Shown in pieces: positions 7,603 to 12,879 of a stretch of DNA of 12,879 nucleotides. The position numbers and the translations under genes are program-made. Within the stretch, counting starts at the first letter, position 1. Every line of letters begins with the position of its first letter. The stretch is from Flavobacteriales bacterium UBA5869 (GTDB lineage: Bacteria > Bacteroidota > Bacteroidia > Flavobacteriales_D > Crocinitomicaceae), in contig DJFP01000252.1 in NCBI GenBank assembly GCA_002432565.1, forward strand, positions 14,599 to 27,477, given 5' to 3'. The notes beneath the pieces are model-generated. The model worked only from the letters and a program-made list of their open reading frames with translations. It searched no databases and was not told the DNA's origin.

Positions 7603-7636
7603 TAAAAATATCATTTACGGGAACGCGTTTTTTCAA
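7603..7636 (-). promoter_or_regulatory. Candidate Bacteroidota promoter for the exonuclease gene
   Basis: On the minus strand, TATTTTTA (7610-7603) matches seven of eight positions of TAnnTTTG. A TTG (7636-7634) lies 23 bases upstream of it, at the edge of the spacing known for Flavobacterium promoters. The expected transcript start is about 20-25 bases before the ATG at 7573. This is a motif match only. Confidence 0.35.
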
Positions 7637-7668
7637 TTTTTTTCCCAAATAAATCCATTTTTTCGACT

Positions 7669-7687
7669 TAAAGAATAGTATTCTTTA
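7669..7687. promoter_or_regulatory. 19-bp perfect palindrome, candidate operator
   Basis: TAAAGAATAGTATTCTTTA is a perfect inverted repeat: 9-base arms around a single central G. Its right end overlaps the first bases of the -7 element at 7686-7693. A dimeric repressor bound here would block the methionine sulfoxide reductase promoter. It could instead be a hairpin-forming element, but a one-base centre and the upstream position favour a protein site. Confidence 0.5.
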
Positions 7688-7693
7688 TTTTTG
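7686..7693 (+). promoter_or_regulatory. -7 promoter element of the methionine sulfoxide reductase operon
   Basis: TATTTTTG is a full match to the Bacteroidota sigma-A -7 consensus TAnnTTTG. It ends only six bases before the ATG at 7700, so the predicted transcript would be leaderless or nearly so. No clear TTG -33 element is present at the usual spacing, which would fit a promoter needing an activator or a different sigma factor. Confidence 0.5.
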
Positions 7694-7699
7694 TGCATT

Positions 7700-8182
7700 A
7701 TGGCAGAAGAATTAATCATAGCTCAGACTTCCAAAGAGGAAAAATACCAGACTTTGCTTCCTCAGGCCAAAGCACTTTGTGCAGGTGAACCAAATTTGAT
7801 TGCTAATTTGGCCAATATTGCTTCTGCTCTTAAAATGACTTTCGACTTTTTTTGGGTAGGCTTTTACCTGGTTGAAAATAGCCAATTAGTGCTCGGACCC
7901 TTCCAGGGACCAATTGCCTGCACGCGCATTGCATACGGAAAAGGAGTTTGCGGGGCTTCCTGGAAACAAAATGAGACTCTGCTTGTTCCGGATGTGGAAG
8001 CTTTTCCCGGGCATATTGCCTGTTCGAGCGAAAGTAAAAGCGAGATCGTTGTTCCGATCCGAAAAAAAGGTCAGGTTATTGCTATCCTGGACGTCGACAG
8101 TAATGTGCTCAATGATTTTGACACTATTGATGCACGCTATTTAAATGAACTTTGCGAATGGGTAGGTACTCACTGTTTCTAG
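7700..8182 (+). CDS. msrC: Free methionine-(R)-sulfoxide reductase (GAF-domain fRMsr)
   Basis: This 160-residue cytosolic enzyme reduces free L-methionine-(R)-sulfoxide to methionine, with thioredoxin as usual reductant. The whole protein is one GAF domain. The fRMsr signature is complete: GPFQGPIACTRIAYGKGVCG with Cys74 and Cys84, then DVEAFPGHIACSSESKSEIVVPI with Cys108. These match the three conserved cysteines of the E. coli YebR/MsrC family. Glu and Asp residues of the substrate pocket appear in KSEIVVP and ILDVDS. I chose the ATG at 7700; an in-frame TTG at 7691 lies inside the -7 element and is unlikely. It heads an overlapping three-gene string, since its last 25 bases overlap the start of the lipoprotein gene. 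A palindrome at its promoter suggests regulation, perhaps by oxidative stress (inference). Confidence 0.93.
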   Translation: MAEELIIAQTSKEEKYQTLLPQAKALCAGEPNLIANLANIASALKMTFDFFWVGFYLVENSQLVLGPFQGPIACTRIAYGKGVCGASWKQNETLLVPDVEAFPGHIACSSESKSEIVVPIRKKGQVIAILDVDSNVLNDFDTIDARYLNELCEWVGTHCF

Positions 8183-9693
8183 GGCTTTTACTTTTTTTGG
8201 CCGGGTGTGCCGAAGTCGTTCCATTAACGGGTGGTCCTGCTGATGAACGCGCCGCGGTTCCGGTAGAAGGAACTCAAAACCCCGAACAGGGTGCGCTGCA
8301 TGTGAACCAAAATGAGCTAACGGTAAAATTCAACGAGTTTTTCACTTTAAACGATCCGGCAAACACGGCAGTAATGAACCCGAATGCCGGAAAACTGGAT
8401 ATTACTTCAAGCAAAAGAGATTTGACCATCAAATGGGACGGAGCTCTTAAACCGAATACAACCTACATTATCCAGTTGAATGGAACTATCAAAGACCTGA
8501 ATGAAAAAAATGATACCATTCACCAATTCGTATTTTCGACCGGTGGCCAAATCGACTCCTTGAAAATCAACGGGATTATTACGGACGGTTTTTCCAATAA
8601 GCCATCCAATGCTTTTACGATAGGTCTGTATGATTCGGTGAAAGATCCTTACAAAGAGGCCCCAAGCTACATTTGTAAAAGCAACAGCAAGGGCGAATTT
8701 GAATTCACTTACCTGAAAGAAGGCGAATACCAGCTATTTGCTTTCCTTGACTCCAACAAAGACCGGCTTCCTTCTATCGGGGAAGAAATTGCGTATACTT
8801 CCAAACTTATTTCTAGCGGCGACAGCACATTTGCACACATCCTGGCATACAAACCCAAAAGTCCGCTGAAACAACTCCAGGTTAAAATTCTCAATCCGGG
8901 AACTTTTTACGCTTATGGAAAAGAGATCGACGAGTCAAACCCGACCATTAATTCGCAGCCGATCCGAATCATAAATCGCTATGCACCGGATTCGGTACTG
9001 GCAGAACTGCCAAGTGTTCAAAATGATATCTACACCTTTATTGCCGGTACGGATACCATTACCAAGATCATCCCGTTAAAGGATCGCAGCAAGAATTTTT
9101 CCATTGCCGCTAAAATTTATAAAAACTCCTGGCTGTTGGGAGATACGCTTCTTTTTGAGACCAATGAATTCATTAACGAAGTAGATACTTCCCTCATTGT
9201 TGTAGAAGACAAAACAAAGATTAAAATTGCCTACGATTATGCATTTTCCGGGAACCAGGTGCGAATCATTCCCAAAACAGCAACTGCTTTTGAACTGCTT
9301 GTAAATTTTAAAATGGGAGCCTTAAAAGGACTGACCAATCAGAATGATTCCGTTAAAGTGGAATTGAAAACGTTCCGGACTTCCGACTTGTCGAACCTAA
9401 AACTGAATGTTGAAAGTCTGAAAGGCCGCTGGGTTGTCCAGCTGATGGACGGAGCAACAGCAATCCGGACTTTCCAAAAAACAGACTCGGATACCCTAAT
9501 CGACTGGGTGAACCTGATCCCTGCCGTTTACCAGGTCCGCTGTGTCCGCGACGTGAATGGCAACGGAAAATGGGATGCCGGTAATTGGGAACAAAAAACG
9601 CAGCCTGAAGAGGTGGTTCGTTTTGATATCAAATCCAAACTCAGACCAAACTGGGATATCGAAGAAACGCTTGAACTGAAACCGAATGAGTGA
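8158..9693 (+). CDS. Ig-like domain lipoprotein (Bacteroidota Big_5/SbsA-type)
   Basis: This 511-residue predicted lipoprotein starts with MGRYSLFLGLLLFLAGC, giving lipobox LAGC with Cys at residue 17. The segment CAEVVPLTGGPADE matches the start of a family common in Bacteroidota (C...PTGGPxDxxPP), followed by an SbsA/Big_5 Ig-like domain (about residues 45-130; LTVKFNEFF, LKPNTTYIIQL, FVFSTG). Two later beta modules each end in a D-x-N-x-D/N loop: YQLFAFLDSNKDRLPSIGEE (loop 198-209) and DVNGNGKWDAGN (465-476). The usual Pro-Pro after TGGP is replaced by AAVPV. The ATG at 8158 gives the right signal peptide; a TTG at 8152 would add two residues. It overlaps the reductase by 25 bases and the membrane-protein gene by 8, so translation is likely coupled. 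It is probably anchored to the outer membrane. Its biochemical role is unknown. Confidence 0.86.
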   Translation: MGRYSLFLGLLLFLAGCAEVVPLTGGPADERAAVPVEGTQNPEQGALHVNQNELTVKFNEFFTLNDPANTAVMNPNAGKLDITSSKRDLTIKWDGALKPNTTYIIQLNGTIKDLNEKNDTIHQFVFSTGGQIDSLKINGIITDGFSNKPSNAFTIGLYDSVKDPYKEAPSYICKSNSKGEFEFTYLKEGEYQLFAFLDSNKDRLPSIGEEIAYTSKLISSGDSTFAHILAYKPKSPLKQLQVKILNPGTFYAYGKEIDESNPTINSQPIRIINRYAPDSVLAELPSVQNDIYTFIAGTDTITKIIPLKDRSKNFSIAAKIYKNSWLLGDTLLFETNEFINEVDTSLIVVEDKTKIKIAYDYAFSGNQVRIIPKTATAFELLVNFKMGALKGLTNQNDSVKVELKTFRTSDLSNLKLNVESLKGRWVVQLMDGATAIRTFQKTDSDTLIDWVNLIPAVYQVRCVRDVNGNGKWDAGNWEQKTQPEEVVRFDIKSKLRPNWDIEETLELKPNE

Positions 9694-10855
9694 TTCTTTC
9701 GAAAAAACCTTTAGTAAATGGAGAATCTATCTCGCTTTGCTGATTGGGATTTCAATTTCGGGAGGGATACTCATTTACAGTTTTACGCGCTCAGAATTTC
9801 ACCGGGTAGAAAAAGGAAAAGGCGATTACACCTGGAAAGACACTAACGGCAATAAAAAGATCGATTATTCAGACCCGGAAGAATTCATTGCCGTTCCCAG
9901 GGGGGATTTCCAAAAAAAATCAGCTTATGACGTCCTTTCCGATATTTCCTGGGACAGCGGTACGTTTTTCTGGCTCTTTTTAGCGCTTCTCGGAATGGTC
10001 GGGCGCGATCTCGGATATATACTCCGCATACGCATCCTGACCAAGAACCAATTGACCTGGACCCAATCTTTTCATGTGATTATGATTTGGGAATTTGCTT
10101 CGGCACTGGCCCCGGGTGTTATGAGCGGAGCAACCGTTGCCATGTTCATCCTGAACCGGGAAAAAATTGCCCTGGGAAGAGCAACCGCAATTGTCATACT
10201 GACGGCTTTCCTGGACAACTTGTTCTACGTGGTCATCATACCACTTTTATTCCTCTTCATCCCTGCCGGAAAATTATTCCCAAGCTCCGGAAATGAATCG
10301 ATGATGGCCGTATTCTGGACCGGTTTTTCCGTCTTTGCACTTCTTTGCGTGGTCCTTTTTTCAAGCATTGTACTTTACCCGAAACTGGTGTTCCACCTGC
10401 TCACATTCATTACGCGCATTCCGTTTTTAAAACGGTTCCGGGAAGGAGCGGCAAAAACAGGGAACGATGTCATTGCAACAGCTGCGGAAATGAAGAAAGA
10501 ACCATTCTCTTTTTGGCTGAAAGCATTTGGGGCCACGGTGTTCTCCTGGTCGTCCAGGTTCCTGGTAATCAATTTCATCATGCAGGCTTTTCTGAATCTG
10601 GGATTCCTGCAGCAGGCACAAATCTTCACCAAGCAGTTTGTTTTGTGGATGTTCCTTCGCATTTCCCCTACTCCGGGTGGAAGCGGGGTTGCAGAATGGG
10701 CATTCGGTGAATTGCTGTCCGAATTCAGTACAAGTATTGTGCTTTTGGGAACCATGGCTGTGTTGTGGCGTTTGATCTCTTACTTCCCTTATTTGATCAT
10801 CGGTTCGGTCATCCTTCCAAGGTGGTTATCCCGGCAGAAAAAAAACAGGGACTAA
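9686..10855 (+). CDS. YbhN/LPG-synthase TM-type multi-pass membrane protein with an EF-hand-like loop
   Basis: This 389-residue inner-membrane protein belongs to the YbhN/UPF0104 group (lysylphosphatidylglycerol synthase transmembrane region, flippase-like). It is hydrophobic throughout, with about eight membrane segments, the first at 13-32. Family landmarks are RDLGYILRIRILT (108-119), WEFASALAPGVMSGATVAMF (135-154) and PTPGGSGVAEW (328-338), a glycine-rich motif typical of the group. There is no C-terminal aminoacyl-transferase domain, so it is not a full MprF and probably moves or handles a lipid or glycan. Between segments 1 and 2 lies a hydrophilic loop of about 60 residues with DTNGNKKIDYSD (52-63), which fits a calcium-binding EF-hand loop. 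The ATG overlaps the lipoprotein stop by 8 bases (ATGAGTGA), indicating coupling. No terminator is seen before prs. Confidence 0.86.
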   Translation: MSDSFEKTFSKWRIYLALLIGISISGGILIYSFTRSEFHRVEKGKGDYTWKDTNGNKKIDYSDPEEFIAVPRGDFQKKSAYDVLSDISWDSGTFFWLFLALLGMVGRDLGYILRIRILTKNQLTWTQSFHVIMIWEFASALAPGVMSGATVAMFILNREKIALGRATAIVILTAFLDNLFYVVIIPLLFLFIPAGKLFPSSGNESMMAVFWTGFSVFALLCVVLFSSIVLYPKLVFHLLTFITRIPFLKRFREGAAKTGNDVIATAAEMKKEPFSFWLKAFGATVFSWSSRFLVINFIMQAFLNLGFLQQAQIFTKQFVLWMFLRISPTPGGSGVAEWAFGELLSEFSTSIVLLGTMAVLWRLISYFPYLIIGSVILPRWLSRQKKNRD

Positions 10856-10904
10856 ATCGTTTTGAACCGGTGCAAAAAAATAATGCCGTTTCGGATATTA
10901 TTCC

Positions 10905-10912
10905 TATCTTTG
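10905..10912 (+). promoter_or_regulatory. -7 promoter element of prs
   Basis: TATCTTTG matches TAnnTTTG exactly and lies 22 bases before the prs ATG, giving a predicted leader of about 15 bases. No TTG stands at the usual -33 distance. The A-rich stretch before the ATG (AAAACGGTAAAAACC) is typical of Bacteroidota leaders. Confidence 0.6.
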
Positions 10913-10934
10913 CGCTCTTAAAACGGTAAAAACC

Positions 10935-11870
10935 ATGTCTTACGGCGTCAAAATTTTTGCGGGAAGAGCGTCCAAATCGCTTGCAGAACAAATAGCAACC
11001 AAGTTCGGTGCTAGTTTGGGTGATGTAAAAGTTACTGAATTCAGTGATGGTGAATTTCAGCCTTCCTTCGAAGAAACGGTACGTGGCCAGGATGTATTTA
11101 TCGTTCAGTCTACCATGCCTCCGACAGAGAATTTATTCGAAATGCTGTTGATGGTTGATGCGGCAAAACGTGCTTCTGCGCGCAAGATCATTGCGGTAAT
11201 TCCTTACTTCGGATTTGCACGCCAGGACCGCAAGGACAAACCAAGAGTAGCTATCGGTGCGAAATTGATCGCAAACATGTTGATGGCTGCAGGTGTTGAC
11301 CGTGTGATGACCATGGATTTACACGCAGACCAGATCCAGGGATTCTTTGAAGTTCCGGTTGATCACTTATTCGCATCCACTTTGTTCTTCAATGAAATGA
11401 AAGCTTTGGACAACGGGAATCTGATTATGGCTGCTCCCGATGCCGGTGGAGCAAAACGTGCCAATGCTTATGCTAAGAAATTGGATACCGGACTGGCAAT
11501 CTGCCACAAGCACCGTAAAAAAGCAAATGAAGTTGCGGAAATGACTGTAATCGGTGACGTTGCAGGAAAAGACGTGATTTTGATAGATGATATGTGCGAT
11601 ACAGCAGGAACTTTGACAAAAGCTGCTGAGTTATTCATGGAGAAAGGAGCAAATAGTGTTCGCGCATTCTGTACACACGCCGTGTTATCAGGGCCTGCTT
11701 ACGAGCGCATCAATAATTCAAAATTAACAGAGCTGATCGTAACAGATACAATTCCGTTGAAAGAAAAAAGTGATAAGATCCGTGTAATTACAGTGGCTGA
11801 TCTGTTTGCAGATGTGATCGATCGCCTGGTGAAGAACGAATCTATCAGCACACATTTTATAATTTCGTAA
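10935..11870 (+). CDS. prs: Ribose-phosphate pyrophosphokinase (PRPP synthetase)
   Basis: This 311-residue cytosolic class I PRPP synthetase transfers pyrophosphate from ATP to ribose 5-phosphate. PRPP then feeds purine, pyrimidine, NAD, histidine and tryptophan synthesis. Diagnostic motifs are all present: FSDGE (36-40), the ATP-binding flexible loop FARQDRKD (94-101), the metal/PRPP region MDLHADQIQGFF (127-138), APDAGGAKRA (167-176), KHR (192-194), and the ribose-phosphate loop LIDDMCDTAGTL (216-227). Length is normal for the family (about 310-320). The ATG at 10935 gives the standard N-terminus, running straight into the first strand (VKIFAGRAS). It has its own consensus -7 element and is followed 76 bases later by rplY, a pairing (prs-ctc/rplY) also known in other bacteria, so the two are probably co-transcribed. 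Confidence 0.97.
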   Translation: MSYGVKIFAGRASKSLAEQIATKFGASLGDVKVTEFSDGEFQPSFEETVRGQDVFIVQSTMPPTENLFEMLLMVDAAKRASARKIIAVIPYFGFARQDRKDKPRVAIGAKLIANMLMAAGVDRVMTMDLHADQIQGFFEVPVDHLFASTLFFNEMKALDNGNLIMAAPDAGGAKRANAYAKKLDTGLAICHKHRKKANEVAEMTVIGDVAGKDVILIDDMCDTAGTLTKAAELFMEKGANSVRAFCTHAVLSGPAYERINNSKLTELIVTDTIPLKEKSDKIRVITVADLFADVIDRLVKNESISTHFIIS

Positions 11871-11877
11871 TCTAAGA

Positions 11878-11893
11878 GTCCGCCCCGGCGGAC
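11878..11893 (+). other. GC-rich hairpin between prs and rplY
   Basis: GTCCGC (11878-11883) pairs with GCGGAC (11888-11893) around CCCG. It has no U-tract afterwards (GAAAAATAA), so it is not a standard terminator. It may be an mRNA processing or stability element that sets the prs to rplY ratio. It is the most GC-rich spot in this AT-rich spacer. Confidence 0.55.
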
Positions 11894-11900
11894 GAAAAAT

Positions 11901-11920
11901 AATCCACATAAAAGTGGGTT
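11901..11920 (+). other. Second hairpin in the rplY leader
   Basis: AATCCAC (11901-11907) pairs with GTGGGTT (11914-11920) through seven positions including one U-G wobble, around a six-base loop. It lies 26 bases before the rplY ATG, directly after the GC-rich hairpin. Together they could form an L25-binding leader for feedback control, but that is inference only. Confidence 0.4.
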
Positions 11921-11946
11921 AATAAATTAAACAAATAAAAACAAAC

Positions 11947-12531
11947 ATGAAAGTAGCACAATTGAGCGGTTCGCCACGCGCGAACGTAGGGAAGAAAGAT
12001 GCTAAAGCTTTGAGAGACTCAGGGCAGGTTCCATGTGTTCTTTACGGACAAGGAACTCAAACACATTTTTCTCTTCCGGACATTAAAGTTGAGAAATTGG
12101 TTTTTAACCCTGATGTTTTCAAAATTGAATTGGATATCGATGGTAAAAAGACTAATGCGATTATCCAGGAGATCCAACAAAATCCTATCACGGATAAAGT
12201 AATGCACATTGACTTCTTGGAATTAGACGCTAAGAAACCAGTTAAAGTGGCATTGCCGGTTCGTTTGACAGGAGCATCTCGCGGTGTATTAGCGGGAGGT
12301 CGTTTGATGCAGGTTTTCCGTCGTTTACGTGTAGTTGGTCTTCCGGCAGATTTGCCAGAGGCTATCGTAATTGACATTACTAAATTACGTATCGGACAAT
12401 CTATTCGTGTGAAAGATTTAGAAAACGATGGTTTAGCTATTTCCGAAGCGAAAAATGCAGTTGTAGTAGCGGTTAAAATGGCTCGTGGAGCTTCTAAAGC
12501 TGCTGAGGCTGATGATGAGGATGAAGAATAA
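11947..12531 (+). CDS. rplY: 50S ribosomal protein L25/general stress protein Ctc
   Basis: This 194-residue two-domain L25 of the CTC/TL5 type binds 5S rRNA in the large ribosomal subunit. The N-terminal L25 domain (about 1-95) shows RANVGKKDAKALRDSGQVPCVLYG, giving the conserved R-x-G-K...LR..G.VP.V.YG pattern, and ITDKVMHIDFLEL. The C-terminal beta domain (about 98-180) has PVKVALPVRLTGASRGVLAGG, LPEAIVIDITKLRIGQSI and VKDL. The acidic tail DDEDEE is usual for the Bacteroidota form. E. coli L25 is only the short first domain, so this is the long type. It lies downstream of prs, with a spacer holding two hairpins, and is followed by a strong terminator. Confidence 0.96.
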   Translation: MKVAQLSGSPRANVGKKDAKALRDSGQVPCVLYGQGTQTHFSLPDIKVEKLVFNPDVFKIELDIDGKKTNAIIQEIQQNPITDKVMHIDFLELDAKKPVKVALPVRLTGASRGVLAGGRLMQVFRRLRVVGLPADLPEAIVIDITKLRIGQSIRVKDLENDGLAISEAKNAVVVAVKMARGASKAAEADDEDEE

Positions 12532-12545
12532 AAATTTCTGATATC

Positions 12546-12584
12546 AAAAAACCCTGACGTTCTTATCGAAGTCAGGGTTTTTTT
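12546..12584 (+). terminator. Rho-independent terminator after rplY
   Basis: AAAAAACCCTGAC (12545-12557 region) pairs with GTCAGGGTTTTTT, ending in a seven-T tract at about 12578-12584. TTC and GAA inside the loop can extend the stem. It starts about 14 bases after the rplY stop and closes the prs-rplY unit. Confidence 0.92.
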
Positions 12585-12605
12585 ATTTTCAACATTTTAC
12601 GCTAT

Positions 12606-12638
12606 AAAAAAGCCATCTTAACTTTTATGCAAGATGGC
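12606..12638 (-). terminator. Terminator for the minus-strand gene at the window end
   Basis: GCCATCTT (12612-12619) and AAGATGGC (12631-12638) form a perfect 8-bp stem. Read on the minus strand, the stem is followed by TTTTTT (12611-12606), so it terminates transcription coming from the right edge. On the + strand there is no T-tract. It is separated from the rplY terminator by about 20 bases. Confidence 0.75.
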
Positions 12639-12658
12639 GATAACTAACTATTAGATCT

Positions 12659-12692
12659 AGGAGTAGGTTCTAATATCGTTACCTACTTAGGC
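12659..12692. other. Imperfect hairpin in the 3' region of the minus-strand gene
   Basis: AGTAGGT (12662-12668) pairs with ACCTACT (12681-12687). Allowing a two-base bulge, the stem extends outward through CTA and TAG. It lies in the roughly 170 bases between the terminator at 12606-12638 and the stop codon at 12806-12808, where I see no convincing gene. A 3' UTR structure is the simplest reading. Confidence 0.35.
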
Positions 12693-12805
12693 TAAACCAA
12701 ATTTACTATGCAACTTCGGTTTTCACCTTCCCGTTTTTCTCTAAAGCAGTTTTCGGTTTTTTAAACGTCAATTTTAAACAAAATCGTTTTTTCAATCTCC
12801 GGATT

Positions 12806-12879
12806 TTAGCGTTTAATAACGGACCTAACACGGGTCTTTCCTTCAACCTGGTAGATCAATTGGTACATTCCGCCTGACA
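12806..12879 (-). CDS. C-terminal end of a probable T9SS cargo protein (partial)
   Basis: Only the last 23 complete codons are in the window, ending at TAA (12808-12806 on the minus strand). The peptide includes GGMYQLIY and, after a Gly-Lys turn, VRSVIKR at the very end. This matches the final strands of T9SS type A sorting domains (pattern S-x-G-x-Y-x-L...G-K-x...V-x-K-x-I-K-K/R). Both protease sorting domains in this window end in a similar way (SAGTYLI...FVKK). The rest of the protein lies beyond the right edge. The terminator at 12606-12638 lies in the right place and orientation for it. The match is short, so the assignment is tentative. Confidence 0.5.
   Translation of the reverse strand, partial: SGGMYQLIYQVEGKTRVRSVIKR

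Noticed and set aside
10345..10755. Open frames of 121 codons (+) and 126 codons (-) within the membrane-protein gene
   Set aside because: Both are shadows of a gene with intact family motifs in the main frame. Neither has a plausible start context or a recognisable domain.
11878..11893. GC-rich hairpin as a terminator of prs
   Set aside because: There is no T-tract after the stem on either strand. It is kept only as a structured element.
12057..12377. A 106-codon minus-strand open frame opposite rplY
   Set aside because: It is antisense to a conserved ribosomal protein gene, and its Lys/Arg/Thr-rich translation looks like a shadow.
12706..12795. A 29-codon minus-strand frame from a TTG, encoding a very basic peptide ending KNGKVKTEVA
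   Set aside because: Codon use looks ordinary and a terminator follows, but there is no ATG, no leader and no recognisable family. It is more likely part of the 3' UTR of the edge gene.

Overview
The window looks like chromosomal DNA from a Bacteroidota bacterium, most likely Flavobacteriales and close to Fluviicola/Crocinitomicaceae; that placement is inference. The pointers are secreted proteins ending in type IX secretion (T9SS) C-terminal sorting domains, A-rich leaders without clear Shine-Dalgarno sites, TAnnTTTG-type -7 promoter elements, a Bacteroidota-style Ig-like lipoprotein, and a prs gene followed by a CTC-type ribosomal protein L25 gene. No phage, insertion sequence, CRISPR array, tRNA or rRNA was seen.

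Left part (1-6340, all + strand). The window opens inside a PLP-dependent cystathionine gamma-synthase/lyase family gene, which ends at a terminator. A short-chain dehydrogenase follows. Next come two full-length paralogous secreted M43 metalloproteases of 723 and 727 residues. Each has a signal peptide, a propeptide with a conserved cysteine, a HExxHxxGxxH-type zinc site, a PKD-like domain, a jelly-roll-like domain and a T9SS sorting domain. A perfect 18-bp terminator hairpin separates the pair, yet both carry the same 12-base leader just before their start codons.

Middle (6296-7699). A strong hairpin serves as a shared terminator for the second protease and for a convergent minus-strand pair: a PolB-related DEDDy 3'-5' exonuclease followed by a small secreted protein of unknown function. 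A 126-base divergent promoter region then leads back to the + strand. It holds a 19-bp palindrome touching a consensus -7 element.

Right part (7700-12531, + strand). Free methionine-(R)-sulfoxide reductase, an Ig-like lipoprotein and a YbhN/LPG-synthase-type membrane protein overlap end to end, by 25 and 8 bases, so they are probably one translationally coupled unit. The last two both contain calcium-loop-like Asp/Asn motifs. prs (PRPP synthetase) with its own promoter and rplY (L25/CTC) follow, closed by a strong terminator. The final 74 bases hold the 3' end of a minus-strand gene that probably encodes another T9SS cargo protein, with its own terminator at 12606-12638.

Most of the window is ordinary metabolism plus T9SS cargo. 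The points most worth a second look are the protease pair with its shared leader and conserved propeptide cysteine, the palindrome at the methionine sulfoxide reductase promoter, the competing hairpins before the dehydrogenase, and the EF-hand-like loop in the membrane protein. I do not see a clearly new multi-gene system.
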